Positions 8,619 to 17,306 are shown, counted from the stretch's first letter. The stretch: 64,000 nt of DNA from Levilactobacillus angrenensis (GCF_003946085.1 NZ_RHOB01000012.1:31166-95165), one strand, 5' to 3'. Numbers and translations: made by a program. The notes: a model not told the origin generated them from the sequence alone.

Positions 8619-8888
8619 TTAGGCATGGTGGGCAGCCCCGACTTTGCGGTAAGCCAGGTAGAACTGGATGATGGCTAGGACGACATTGACCCAGTTGACT
8701 GCGGTGAACCAGCCCGCCAAAACGGCGACACTAGCAGCACCATAGAAGACCCAGAAGCCCAAGATGATTGCAACCACGTTGATCCAACCAAACCATTTCA
8801 TCAACTCTTGGTTGCCGGTGGCAAAGCAAGTCCAAACGCCGTTGACAACTAACCAGATGGCAAGAATCTAAAAAATAGTGGTAAACAT
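8619..8888 (-). pseudogene. Small membrane protein gene with a premature stop at codon 7
   Basis: Reading from the ATG at 8888, which has AAAGGGGA before it, the frame gives MFTTIF, then TAG (8868-8870), then 82 more sense codons to the true stop at 8619. The downstream part (ILAIWLVVNGVW, FGWINVVAIILGFWVFYG, VNVVLAIIQFYLAYRKVG) has three hydrophobic segments, so the intact gene would encode an 89-residue membrane protein. A single G-to-A change of a Trp codon would explain the stop. A shorter product starting at an internal TTG or ATG near 8804 is possible but has no good ribosome site. Promoter, operator-like palindrome and terminator are all kept. Confidence 0.7.
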
Positions 8889-8916
8889 GATTAAAATCCC
8901 CTTTCCATATCTTCGA

Positions 8917-8976
8917 GCGAGTACTTACTCGCCCTCAAGAACAACTTCAGTTTACCACCAAAATAAAAAAAGACAA
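8917..8976 (-). promoter_or_regulatory. Promoter and palindromic operator of the small membrane gene
   Basis: On the minus strand TTGTCT (8976-8971), a 16-base spacer and TAAACT (8954-8949) form a promoter. Just downstream lies the perfect palindrome GCGAGTA-CT-TACTCGC (8917-8932), placed to block elongation or initiation. A TetR-type repressor is a natural candidate, but no evidence ties it to the neighbouring TetR. Confidence 0.55.
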
Positions 8977-9132
8977 CCCTTTTTATCAAAAAAATTATGA
9001 CCGAGTGTTGTAGCCTGGTTGTCATGCGTCATGACAGTTTTAACGCCAATCTTTTTCGGTGTGGCTCATGGAAAGAGATCGTAGTAGCGAGGAGACTGAC
9101 ATTTGTCGGGTCCCGTTTTTGCGGTTGGCCGG

Positions 9133-9178
9133 ATTATTGAAGAGAAGCGATGCTCTGGTGACGACCGGCCGTTTTTAA
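9133..9178. other. Hairpin with T run in the intergenic region 8977-9394
   Basis: GGCCGG and CCGGCC pair across a loop that itself holds AGAG / CTCT; TTTTT follows. It resembles a terminator on the plus strand but follows no plus-strand gene. The rest of this 420-base gap holds the short module A repeat and the terminator of the aldo/keto reductase gene. Confidence 0.35.
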
Positions 9179-9195
9179 TTTGAAAGGCCAATCTT

Positions 9196-9300
9196 GCCGG
9201 AGGAGGTCAGGGGTGGAGCCAAGCGAGCCGGAAGACCGCTTCTCAGGTTGGAGGCGTTCCCCAGAGCAGGCGGAACCCCTGACAGCCGCAGGCGCAGGTT
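9196..9300 (-). repeat. Short reverse copy of repeat module A
   Basis: Matches the ends of module A (GCCGGAGG, GGGTGGAGCCA, GCGAACCGGAAGACCGC-like stretch, AGAGCAGGCGGAACCCCTG) but lacks the central hairpins. The plus-strand frame here (ending in RPLLRLEAFPRAGGTPDS) is the same frame seen in other copies of the repeat and is not a gene. Confidence 0.75.
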
Positions 9301-9310
9301 AGCCCAACCT

Positions 9311-9350
9311 AAAAAACGGCGCCGCCAACTGGAGAAGCAGTTGGGCAGCG
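9311..9350 (-). terminator. Terminator after the aldo/keto reductase gene
   Basis: On the minus strand, CGCTGCCCAACTG pairs with CAGTTGGCGGCG, followed by TTTTTT. It lies 45 bases beyond the stop. Confidence 0.75.
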
Positions 9351-9394
9351 TCGTCTTTGCGTTGAAATTAAGATTTTAAAACTAAGGGCTAGGT

Positions 9395-10345
9395 TTAAGG
9401 CAGGTAGTTCCCGGCAGCAAAGTAGATGTCGTACCATTCCTGCTTGGTCAAGTTAACGTCGGCCCCGGCCGCGCTATCCTTGATGTGTTCAGGGTTCATG
9501 GTTCCCAGCAGGACTTGAATGTTGGCTGGGTGGCGCAGAATCCAAGCAGTCGCAATCCCGTTCTTGGAAACGCCGTACTTATCAGCGAGTGCTTGCAGCT
9601 TGTCGTTTAACTCAGGGAACTTCGGATCATTGATGAACATCCCCGCAAACAGGCCGTATTGGAATGGTGACCAAGCTTGGATGGTCACGTGCTTGCGGCG
9701 GGCAAATTCGAGCATGCCCCCGTCAGTCACAGCTGGTGAATCATCCATGTTGACGCGCAGGCCTTCGGTAATCATTTGAGCGTGAGCCGCGCTGAATTGT
9801 AATTGGTTGAACATCAACTTCTGGTCAACGGCTTCTTGCACCATTTCGTATTGTTGGACGTTGAAGTTAGAAACCCCAAAGTGGCGGACTTTACCGGACC
9901 GTTGCAGCGTGTTGAAGGCGTCCGCAACTTCTGCGGGTTCCATCAAGGGATCTGGCCGGTGCAATAAGAAGGCGTCCAGGTAGTCTAACCCAGTCCGTGT
10001 CAAAATGCCATCGACGGCGTCTAACAGGTGTTGCTTGGAGAAGTCGTAGCGTTTCCCAAAGACTAAGCCATCGTGGCTACGGCTTTGGTCCAAGATGATG
10101 CCACCCTTGGATTGGATGTAGAAGTCGTTACGCGACAAGCCGGATTTGGCCAGTGCTTCCTTGAAGACCTTTTCGGATTGCCCATCGCCGTAAATGTCGG
10201 CGGAGTCGATGTAGGTAATCCCGGCTTCGTGGGCGGCTTGTAAGGCTTTGGCGGCGTCATCGACCGACAACGTGGCCATCCGCATGATACCCAATGCGAC
10301 GGCAGAGGCTTCCCAGTCAGTGCCACCTAAGTGTAACTGTTTCAT
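9395..10345 (-). CDS. Aldo/keto reductase (YdhF-like)
   Basis: A 316-residue protein starting at the ATG at 10345, with AAAGGAG before it. It is a TIM-barrel NADPH-dependent oxidoreductase. The family residues are visible: Asp and Tyr of the tetrad in DSADIYGDGQSE, Lys in IQSKGG, His in LLHRPDPL, and the C-terminal cofactor-binding part ILRHPANIQVLLGTMNPEH. YdhF-like enzymes reduce small carbonyl compounds; the natural substrate is unknown. It is a single-gene unit between a module A repeat and an empty 305-base region. Confidence 0.92.
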   Translation of the reverse strand: MKQLHLGGTDWEASAVALGIMRMATLSVDDAAKALQAAHEAGITYIDSADIYGDGQSEKVFKEALAKSGLSRNDFYIQSKGGIILDQSRSHDGLVFGKRYDFSKQHLLDAVDGILTRTGLDYLDAFLLHRPDPLMEPAEVADAFNTLQRSGKVRHFGVSNFNVQQYEMVQEAVDQKLMFNQLQFSAAHAQMITEGLRVNMDDSPAVTDGGMLEFARRKHVTIQAWSPFQYGLFAGMFINDPKFPELNDKLQALADKYGVSKNGIATAWILRHPANIQVLLGTMNPEHIKDSAAGADVNLTKQEWYDIYFAAGNYLP

Positions 10346-10572
10346 CAGAAAAACTCCTTTACTTACAAAATGTTAAACAACTTTACCCTCTAAGTGTACA
10401 CAAAACGCTAGGAGAATTCACGCCTCAGCCTTCACCAGGCCAAAACCGTCGCGGGGGTGTTCCGGCTTGACAGGGAAAAATGGACTGCGGGTGGGGCGGA
10501 AAAGTTTTCCCTAGACCAGGGTGGTTGGCTGTGTGATTGACCTAACCAACCAGGCCCAATTTAAAAAAAGGA

Positions 10573-10620
10573 TTGACAATTTGCCAATAACCGTTATAGT
10601 TAATTACACAAGTAACTAAC
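10573..10620 (+). promoter_or_regulatory. Promoter and GntR-type operator of the Bce-like ABC operon
   Basis: TTGACA (10573-10578), a 16-base spacer and TATAGT (10595-10600). GTTAATTAC (10599-10607) and GTAACTAAC (10612-10620) form an inverted repeat (8 of 9 pairs) that begins in the -10 box. This fits autoregulation by the YtrA-like GntR protein encoded at the operon's end. The rest of 10346-10572 shows nothing I can name. Confidence 0.65.
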
Positions 10621-10650
10621 CAACAAACTAATGAGCGGGGGAATTTTATC

Positions 10651-11409
10651 ATGACAACGAACACGGTGGTCAGTGTCAGTGACCTGGAAAAAACGTATGG
10701 CAAACCCAACGAGCGGCAGTACACGGCCTTAAAGGGCTTGAACTTTTCAGTGGCGGCGGGCGAATTCGTCGGCATCATGGGGGCGTCCGGCTCCGGGAAG
10801 ACGACGCTGTTGAATATGTTATCGACGCTGGACACGCCAACCAAGGGGAACGTGGTGGTCAACGGCCATGACGTCACGCAGATGCGTGGCAACCAGTTAG
10901 CGGACTTCCGGGCCCAAGAAGTCGGGTTCATTTTCCAAGACTTCAATTTGCTGGAAAGTCTGACGGCCGAAGAAAACATCGGCTTACCTTTGGCCTTGAA
11001 GGGCACGCCGTCCAAGGTCATGGACCAAGCGATTCATGAAGTGGCCGACACCTTGTCGATTGCTGACTTACTGCAGAAATACCCGGCGGAACTATCCGGG
11101 GGCCAAAAACAACGGGTCGCGGCGGCGCGGGCCATCGTCCATCACCCGGCCATTTTGATGGGGGATGAACCCACCGGAGCGCTGGATTCGACCAGTGCGC
11201 GGGAATTGCTGGACCTGTTGACGACCATCAACGCCCAACAGCAGATGTCCGTCTTGCTGGTGACGCATGATCCGTTCTCGGCCAGCTTCTGCCAACGCAT
11301 CCTGTTCATCAAGGATGGCCAGATTGGCTCCGAACTGCGGCGCGGCGACTTGGATCGGCGAGAATTTTACCAACAAGTCCTGAACGAACTGGGCACGTTT
11401 AACGAGTAG
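10651..11409 (+). CDS. ABC transporter ATPase, BceA/antimicrobial peptide export type
   Basis: A 252-residue ATPase starting after GGGGGA. Walker A (GASGSGKTT), signature (LSGGQKQR) and Walker B (ILMGDEPTGALD) are intact. The FtsX-type permease encoded 11 bases downstream shows it belongs to the MacB/Bce group that handles peptide antibiotics or cell-envelope stress. Bce transporters usually sit beside a histidine kinase and response regulator; here the operon ends with a GntR regulator instead. Confidence 0.92.
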   Translation: MTTNTVVSVSDLEKTYGKPNERQYTALKGLNFSVAAGEFVGIMGASGSGKTTLLNMLSTLDTPTKGNVVVNGHDVTQMRGNQLADFRAQEVGFIFQDFNLLESLTAEENIGLPLALKGTPSKVMDQAIHEVADTLSIADLLQKYPAELSGGQKQRVAAARAIVHHPAILMGDEPTGALDSTSARELLDLLTTINAQQQMSVLLVTHDPFSASFCQRILFIKDGQIGSELRRGDLDRREFYQQVLNELGTFNE

Positions 11410-11420
11410 GGGGAACTGAG

Positions 11421-13232
11421 ATGTTAGGAAAATTAGCTTTGGCCGGGATCAAGAACCGGCGGCGAGACTATTTGGTCTTGCTGGCGGGTCTGACCATGTC
11501 GGCCGCTATCTTTTACATGTTTGCCAATCTGGCGACCAATCGGGCCTTCCTGAACGCCAACGCCGTGGTCTCCTCGGCCAGTGTCATCTTTGGCTTTGGG
11601 GCCGTGCTGTTGATTTTGATCACGGTGGTCTACATCATGTACGCCAATAGTTTTCTGCTCAGCATGCGGCAGCACGATTACGGGCTGTTCATGATGCTAG
11701 GGGCCACGCGCAAACGGGTTGGGGAATTGGTCTTCTTGGAAACACTGATCTTAGGGACCATTGCCACGGCCATCGGGGTAGTACTCGGACTGTTGTTGAG
11801 CAAATTTCTCGTCGGCTTCTTGTTAAATGCACTGGGGCTGCACCTCAAGCACCTGACCGCGTTTTATTTACCGGCCATCGTGGCGACGGTGGTGCTGTAC
11901 GTGGGGCTGTTCATCCTGGCCTCGCTGTTCAATCTGGTTCGGTTGACGCGGACCACCGTTTTGAAATTACTCCACAGCGACGAACTGGCTAACCAGCCTA
12001 AAGTCAATCCGGTCTGGCAACTGATTCAAGGTGTCTTGGGGATTGGCTTACTAGCGCTGGGTTACTGGGCCATGGCGGCCATTAACGACCTGCAAATGGC
12101 GGCGATTCCGCTGGCCTTGGTCACGATTACCATCGGGACGTATTTGTTATTCCGGGCAACGATTTTGACCATCATTCGGGCGTTACGTCACACCAGTTGG
12201 GCAAAAAAACGGTTGAATGGCTTTTTGTTAGGCCAGTTGAATTTCCGGGTCCATAACTATACGCGGATGTTGACGATTGTGTCCTTGCTGTTTGCCATGG
12301 CACTAGGGGCCATCACGGTGGGGTCTGGCTACCACCGGCAGTTGCCGCTCATGGCGCAACGCACCGGGACCTATTCAGTGGCGGTCCACGACCCGAATGC
12401 CCACGAACAAAAGCTGCTTGACCGACTAGACAGTGCCTACACGGCGACCTACACGCAAAAGCGCCAGGGCAAAACGGTCTACTACAATGCCGCTGAGCTG
12501 AAACGTCAACCAGTCGAGCAGCGCGCCTATACCAAGACCGGGACGGCTAAACACGTGTCGCGACAATCCTTTAAGGCCTTTCAAAAATCAGGCATCAAGG
12601 ACCTCGATTTCTTAAGCCTGGCTCTGACGAAGGCTGGCAGTCCGTACGCACCGAAGATTCTGTCCGCCGCGCAATTCAAGCAACAAGCGGGCCAAACAAT
12701 CACGGTCACGACGGTGCGGGTCAAGAACTTGGCCCAAGATCTGGGAACATTGAAGCGCCTGAATCAATTGGAAATGGCGCGCTTTAGCCATCCTGCTGAA
12801 ATGACGGTCGGCAATTACCAGAGTTACACGCTGATGCTGGGAATGTTTGGCGGCCTTGAGTTCATCGGCTACTTCCTGGGTATCGCCTTTCTGGCCATGT
12901 TGGCGTCCTGTCTGATGTTTAAAATTCTATCGGGTGCGCCTGGCGACCAACGCCGGTACCGCATGCTGTACAAGGTGGGGGTCCGCTACCACCTGATGCG
13001 CCACGGAATTGCAAAAGAAATCGGGATTTTATTCCTAATTCCTGGTATCATGGGGATAATCGATGTTTTGTTCGGTCTACAAATGTTTAAGCCGCTGATG
13101 CCGGCACCGATGAGTCCGTATCAAGGAATTGGGCTGACTTTCCTGATCTTTGTCGGGTTGTATGCCATTTACTATCTCATCACGCTGGCTCTGTATTGGC
13201 GGATCGTGTTGCCTAAGACCACGGACGCGTAA
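11421..13232 (+). CDS. FtsX-like ABC permease, BceB type
   Basis: A 603-residue permease. The pattern of one N-terminal membrane segment, three central segments with FtsX domain (SMRQHDYGLFMMLGATRKRVGELVFLE around residue 75), a second set, an extracytoplasmic loop (about residues 310-470) and a C-terminal FtsX part fits BceB, which is usually 630-670 residues long. It pairs with the ATPase just upstream. The extracellular loop is the part that contacts the peptide in characterised members. Confidence 0.88.
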   Translation: MLGKLALAGIKNRRRDYLVLLAGLTMSAAIFYMFANLATNRAFLNANAVVSSASVIFGFGAVLLILITVVYIMYANSFLLSMRQHDYGLFMMLGATRKRVGELVFLETLILGTIATAIGVVLGLLLSKFLVGFLLNALGLHLKHLTAFYLPAIVATVVLYVGLFILASLFNLVRLTRTTVLKLLHSDELANQPKVNPVWQLIQGVLGIGLLALGYWAMAAINDLQMAAIPLALVTITIGTYLLFRATILTIIRALRHTSWAKKRLNGFLLGQLNFRVHNYTRMLTIVSLLFAMALGAITVGSGYHRQLPLMAQRTGTYSVAVHDPNAHEQKLLDRLDSAYTATYTQKRQGKTVYYNAAELKRQPVEQRAYTKTGTAKHVSRQSFKAFQKSGIKDLDFLSLALTKAGSPYAPKILSAAQFKQQAGQTITVTTVRVKNLAQDLGTLKRLNQLEMARFSHPAEMTVGNYQSYTLMLGMFGGLEFIGYFLGIAFLAMLASCLMFKILSGAPGDQRRYRMLYKVGVRYHLMRHGIAKEIGILFLIPGIMGIIDVLFGLQMFKPLMPAPMSPYQGIGLTFLIFVGLYAIYYLITLALYWRIVLPKTTDA

Positions 13233-13268
13233 TCGACAAGACAAGTTTACAAAGAATGTGGGAAAAAT

Positions 13269-13640
13269 ATGAATTTTAATTTTGATAGTCCGGAACCGAT
13301 TTACCTGCAGGTGGCCGAACAAGTGGAAGAAGCCATCTTCACCGGGATTTACCGGGCAGGCGAACAGGTACCGTCGACGACAGAGATGTCCAAAGAATTT
13401 CATATTAATCCAGCCACGGTGCTCAAAGGGATGAACCGGTTGGTCACGGCCGGCATGCTGGAGAAACGCCGGGGGCTGGGGATGTTCGTCACGGCGGATG
13501 CGGAAAAGATGATTCGGGACAAACGCCGATCAGAATTTTCACAACGCTACGTGGCGGGCTTTACCAGTGAGGCCAAGAAGCTCAACTTGTCAGAAGATGA
13601 GCTGATCGCCTTGGTCAAGCAGAGTTACGAAGCGAAGTAA
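13269..13640 (+). CDS. YtrA-subfamily GntR regulator
   Basis: A 123-residue protein with the GntR winged helix (PIYLQVAEQVEEAIFTGIYRAGEQVPSTTEMSKEFHINPATVLKG) and only a short C-terminal tail, as in the YtrA subfamily, whose members control ABC transporter operons. It is the last gene of the ABC operon, 36 bases after the permease, with a weak ribosome site (GTGGGAA). The inverted repeat at the operon promoter is its likely target. Confidence 0.88.
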   Translation: MNFNFDSPEPIYLQVAEQVEEAIFTGIYRAGEQVPSTTEMSKEFHINPATVLKGMNRLVTAGMLEKRRGLGMFVTADAEKMIRDKRRSEFSQRYVAGFTSEAKKLNLSEDELIALVKQSYEAK

Positions 13641-13652
13641 ACAGTTGGTGCA

Positions 13653-13686
13653 CAAGGGCTGAGGGGATTCCCTCAAGCCCTTTTTG
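13653..13686 (+). terminator. Terminator of the Bce-like operon
   Basis: Stem AAGGGCTGAGGG / CCCTCAAGCCCTT with one mismatch, followed by TTTTT. Confidence 0.85.
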
Positions 13687-13824
13687 TCAGGTTAGGGGAG
13701 GAACGATTTGGTCGCCGGTACTTTCTTTTTGTAAGCTAATCAGTTTACTTTTCAGCGGGAATGCGTTATAAATAGTTGTGTACAATTGAGTAGCAATGAA
13801 CGGCAAAGAAAGAGGGACTTGATT

Positions 13825-14229
13825 ATGGAAATCACAATTAAAGATGCAGCAAAGGCTTATTTAGACCAAAACGTCCAACCGGATACGGTGCTTTTGCTGA
13901 CGCTGGATGATGGCTCAAATCAGTACTCCACATTGGGTGGGAGCTGTGCCATCGGCGACAAATTCCAGTTTGTGGCCCTGACGCAACAAGACCCGAAGTA
14001 CAATATTCCGGTGACCAACAACGCCGGCTTGAACCTGTGGACCAACGCGGATACGGAGCTGTACTTGAACAACGGTTTGATCTTGGACCGGGTCTTCAAC
14101 CAGTTATCCTTGCGCGATGACACGGGAATCTTGGACAGTGCGGTCGGGATGATTGAATACACCGCCGAAGAAAAGTCCAAGCTAGATTTGAAGAAAGAAA
14201 TGCAAACGTTAGGCACACGGATCTGCTAG
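13825..14229 (+). CDS. HesB/IscA-like iron-sulfur biosynthesis family protein
   Basis: A 134-residue protein, starting at ATG 13825 after AGAGGGA (an upstream in-frame ATG at 13786 has no ribosome site). MEITIKDAAKAYL, LLLTLDDGSNQYSTLGGSCAIGDKF and YNIPVTNNAGLNLWT match the short Fe-S biosynthesis-domain proteins of lactobacilli. The three conserved cysteines of true A-type carriers are not all present: one is in GGSCAIG and one is the last residue. A cluster-carrying role is therefore doubtful. A terminator follows at 14238. Confidence 0.75.
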   Translation: MEITIKDAAKAYLDQNVQPDTVLLLTLDDGSNQYSTLGGSCAIGDKFQFVALTQQDPKYNIPVTNNAGLNLWTNADTELYLNNGLILDRVFNQLSLRDDTGILDSAVGMIEYTAEEKSKLDLKKEMQTLGTRIC

Positions 14230-14237
14230 TGTGTTGA

Positions 14238-14275
14238 TGGGCGCTTCTGGGGATGACCTGGGGGCGTCCTTTTTT
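14238..14275 (+). terminator. Terminator after the Fe-S family gene
   Basis: GGGCGCTTC pairs with GGGGGCGTCC using several G-T pairs, followed by six T. Confidence 0.65.
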
Positions 14276-14411
14276 GTTGGCTACAGCTTGTTGTTGAGCC
14301 GGCTACCTAGGTATGGCGGACGTGGAAATGGTCGGCACGTACCCCAATTTCACACTGAAACGGATAAAATCGTTAACTGCCTAACTTATTTAAAAACTTA
14401 GGCGACACCGG

Positions 14412-14441
14412 TTGTCAAGGGGGTGCTCGGGCGCGTATACT
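14412..14441 (+). promoter_or_regulatory. Promoter of the sortase-anchored protein
   Basis: TTGTCA (14412-14417), an 18-base spacer and TATACT (14436-14441), 34 bases before the start codon. Confidence 0.5.
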
Positions 14442-14474
14442 CAAATTACGTAAATGTTACGGGAGGGGATTTTT

Positions 14475-15836
14475 TTGAGCAAAAATAGTAAAGTTTGGCG
14501 ACTACTGATTGGACTGTTTAGTTTAGTGTTTGTTTTGGTTGTGAGTCAGGCGGCGACACCGGCTAAAGCGGCCACCAATCACAATGGGGCTGATTTTACC
14601 ACTTCTGCCAGCGTCACCAACGGGCCGGACTTCAAGCACGTTGACACGATTGATATTCAGTACAACTTGGACTTCGGCAGTACGCCAATTCACGATGGCG
14701 ACACCATCACTTTGGATTTTCCAGCCAACTTGCGGGGGAAGACGCCAGGGGATACGTTTGACGTGATCGACCAAGATGGCACGGTCATTGGCAAGGCGGT
14801 CGTTTCCGATACGGGCGTGGTCATCACGATGAATAACGCGCTGGAGGGTAAGACCAATGACAAATTGACATTGAATCTGGCCACGAAATATCGCGGCGAC
14901 GATTACGGCGAGCAAAATGTCGTGTTCCCCTTGGAAAATGGCGGCAGTAGTACCTCGACCATCAACCTGGTCAAGGATGAAGCCAACCTGTCCAAGAAGG
15001 GCGTTATCCAGGACAACGGGACCATCAAGTGGACGATTCTGGTGAACCGCCAGGAAGTTGATTTGGAGAACTTAACCGTCAGCGATACCATTGGCGACCA
15101 CCAAGAGCTGATCGAAGGCATCACCGTTAGCAATGCGCATTGGACCAGCAAGACCCAGTACCAACGCGAAAAGCCAGCGCTGAAAGAAGATACTGACTAC
15201 AAGGTTACATACAACGGCACGACCGGGTTTGATGTGAAGTTCAACGACACCGTCTCCAATCTGGTTGCCATTGATTACTACACCAAGATTACGGACGAAA
15301 CGTTGACGCACTCCGGTTATAAATTTAGAAATAAAGCCGTCATGAGCTGGGGCGGTGGCACCGGTGATGGCAAGTACTCTGAACAGGCCAACGGGAGCGT
15401 TTCCTCCTCTACCGGGAATAGTGGTTCCGGTGGTGGCGACGTGAACGAGACCAACGAAGAGGAAGAAGACGAAGACACCGGGACCATCGATGTCGATGGC
15501 GGTACCGAAACGGACGAGGAAGAAGCCGCCCGTGAAGAGGAAGAAGCTAAGGACGAGGCCGCTAAGGAAGCTGACAAGAACGCCAGTCAGAACCAGGCAG
15601 CCAAGGAAAAAGCTGCCGCTAAAAAGGCTGCGGCAAAGAAAGCCGCTGCAGCTAAGGCAGCCGCCAAGGCCCAACACGTCGCACCAGCCACAGCGACACA
15701 AACGGCTGGCACCACGACCACACGGAACACCAAGCTCCCACAGACACGCGAAGCCGACAACACGGTAGCTAGTCTGATGGGCGTCACGGCCTTATTGGTC
15801 ACGCTCGGCGGTGCTTGGATTCGGCGCCGGTTTTAA
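14475..15836 (+). CDS. LPQTxE sortase-anchored surface adhesin
   Basis: I place the start at TTG 14475, 7 bases after GGGAGGGG; the ATG 21 bases upstream lies before that ribosome site. The 453-residue protein has a signal peptide (VWRLLIGLFSLVFVLVVSQA). Two beta-sandwich regions follow (about residues 35-170 and 170-315), resembling collagen-binding-type adhesin domains (HVDTIDIQYNLDFG, DTITLDFPANLRG, DNGTIKWTILVNR). Next come a Gly/Ser spacer, an acidic Glu-rich stretch and an Ala/Lys-rich stretch that probably crosses the wall. The C-terminus has LPQTRE, a hydrophobic segment and RRRF, a standard sortase signal. The ligand is unknown. Confidence 0.88.
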   Translation: MSKNSKVWRLLIGLFSLVFVLVVSQAATPAKAATNHNGADFTTSASVTNGPDFKHVDTIDIQYNLDFGSTPIHDGDTITLDFPANLRGKTPGDTFDVIDQDGTVIGKAVVSDTGVVITMNNALEGKTNDKLTLNLATKYRGDDYGEQNVVFPLENGGSSTSTINLVKDEANLSKKGVIQDNGTIKWTILVNRQEVDLENLTVSDTIGDHQELIEGITVSNAHWTSKTQYQREKPALKEDTDYKVTYNGTTGFDVKFNDTVSNLVAIDYYTKITDETLTHSGYKFRNKAVMSWGGGTGDGKYSEQANGSVSSSTGNSGSGGGDVNETNEEEEDEDTGTIDVDGGTETDEEEAAREEEEAKDEAAKEADKNASQNQAAKEKAAAKKAAAKKAAAAKAAAKAQHVAPATATQTAGTTTTRNTKLPQTREADNTVASLMGVTALLVTLGGAWIRRRF

Positions 15837-15864
15837 AGGATTTACAAGTAAATGAAGTAGGCTA

Positions 15865-15907
15865 GTCAGTGAACTGGGCGGGAAACCGCTTGGTCACTGA
15901 CTTTTTT
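15865..15907 (+). terminator. Terminator after the adhesin gene
   Basis: Stem GTCAGTGA / TCACTGAC, with an inner CTGGGCGG / CCGCTTGG stem, followed by six T. Confidence 0.85.
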
Positions 15908-16049
15908 GGTGCTTAGTCGAGTGAGTGTGATTAAGCATTAGTGAGAGCAAGTGACCTAAATGCTATTGCCGGGTTAATTGCTTTCTTTGTGTGACTAAAG
16001 GTGATAAAAATAGTCACCAAAAGGTGCAAAATGGAGATGAAATATCATA

Positions 16050-16324
16050 ATGAAAAATTCTGAAAAACGCATATTACTATTCGTATGGATCTCAATCGAA
16101 AGTATGCAGCTGAAAAAGTCGCTAATAATTTAGGCATTGATTTGACTGCTGCTGTGAATTTATTTATCTCACAAATGATTAAAGAAAACGGCTTACCGTT
16201 TAAGCCGACTAATGAGCCATTAGAAAGTGGACTTCAGCGGGCTTTAGAGGACGTTAAAAATGGGGATACGACTAAATATACGCTCGATGAGTTTATTGAA
16301 CATGTTAAAAATCTAGGTGAATGA
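16050..16324 (+). pseudogene. RelB/DinJ-family antitoxin with an N-terminal frameshift
   Basis: ATG 16050 starts MKNSEKR, but the frame then leaves the conserved part. The following frame reads ITIRMDLNRKYAAEKVANNLGIDLTAAVNLFISQMI, which is the classic RelB/DinJ ribbon-helix-helix. Two extra bases in the AT-rich CGCATATTACT stretch (about 16068-16078) explain the break. A shorter product from ATG 16085 would lose the DNA-binding beta strand. The gene is followed by the remains of its toxin. Base composition is more AT-rich than the neighbours. Confidence 0.7.
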
Positions 16325-16328
16325 TTTA

Positions 16329-16614
16329 ATGATTAAAAATGTTCGAACGACTAAAGAGTTTGACCGTAGCTTAAAGAAACTCCGAAAAAAGCACTATGAG
16401 ATGTTGCGAATCGCGCAAGCCGTTTTTTCATATTGCGCATGGCGACCAAGATACCTTAATCCGTAAGTACAAGTGGCACAAGCTCAAAGGTGATAAGGCG
16501 GGAATTAATGAAATTACGATTCTTTTGTTAGATACGGGATCACATGATTCAGTCTTTAAGCGTGTATGAGTTGAAGATGGTGAGCTTTTACTTACTGATG
16601 GCCAATCGTTTTAG
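16329..16614 (+). pseudogene. YafQ/RelE-type toxin remnant
   Basis: ATG 16329 lies 4 bases after the antitoxin stop. The frame gives MIKNVRTTKEFDRSLKKLRKK, then goes wrong at a T6 run (about 16422-16428). In the shifted frame it continues as HIAHGDQDTLIRKYKWHKLKGD and ends FKRV-stop-VEDGELLLTDGQSF. One frameshift and one TGA stop therefore inactivate a YafQ-like mRNA interferase of about 94 residues. No catalytic protein can be made from the remaining frames. Confidence 0.75.
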
Positions 16615-16654
16615 CCAAATGGGTTTGCAAGCTTGAGGGTACAGTTGTTAAAGA

Positions 16655-17306
16655 ACATTATCTGAAGGTTGAAAGTTGAATTAATGTCTTGGCTCCCGAA
16701 GCGACAGCGTTTTGTCCACCAGAACTAGTGAAACCCGAGCCTGCGTCAGCCAGGGTTCCGCCTGCTCTGGGGAACACCTCCAGCCTGAGGAGCGGTCTTT
16801 CGGTTTGCTTTGGAGCCTTGCCAAAACCGCAAGTCTCCAAAGTCGTCCCACGCTGTAGGCTGAGAAAATACCTCAGCCAACACCGTCGACACAGCTGGCT
16901 CCACCCTGGCTGCCTCCGGCAAGTTGGCGCTTATCAGTAAGATGGTGTTAGTTAAAGACTAGTTGTTAAATCAACCGCTAACTGGGGCTAAGTCAACCAT
17001 TACTAGTCCGCACACTTGTAGCCGGGAGTCCGCCAAATATGGGTTCAGCCGTGGGAGTTTACTTAGCGGTATGATTCTCACCGCTTAGCAAACTGGCGTC
17101 TTTGAGACGTGGGCCATCGGCTCAAAGCGAGGCCGAGACCGTCCCTCAGGCTCGGTCCGGTCCGCCCACCGCGTTCCAACCCATAGTTGGCGGATGGTAG
17201 GCGGCCAGCTCAAACTACGAAGCTGTAAACGAATAATTCTTACGCCATGAGTCGCGTGGTGACAATGCTTCTAGCTGATTTTCATCTTTCAACCTTCAGA
17301 CATTAT
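16655..17306 (+). mobile_element. Complete composite MITE-like element (modules A and B) with terminal inverted repeats and 7-bp target duplication
   Basis: The element itself is 16662-17299 (638 bp). It begins CTGAAGGTTGAAAGTTGAA and ends with the reverse complement of CTGAAGGTTGAAAGATGAA. ACATTAT stands directly on both sides (16655-16661 and 17300-17306), a target-site duplication. Inside, module A (about 16700-16930) and module B (about 17017-17212) each fold into several hairpins. There is no plausible protein gene, so a transposase would have to act in trans. It has landed between the toxin remnant and that operon's terminator. Confidence 0.8.

Noticed and set aside
15072..15701. Minus-strand frame of 209 codons opposite the adhesin gene
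   Set aside because: Arises from the repetitive Glu/Ala/Lys coding of the adhesin on the other strand.
16658..16840. Minus-strand frame containing RPLLRLEVFPRAGGT
   Set aside because: The same peptide frame appears at 9194 and 51554 because all lie in repeat module A. There is no ribosome site, and the conservation is that of the DNA repeat and its hairpins.
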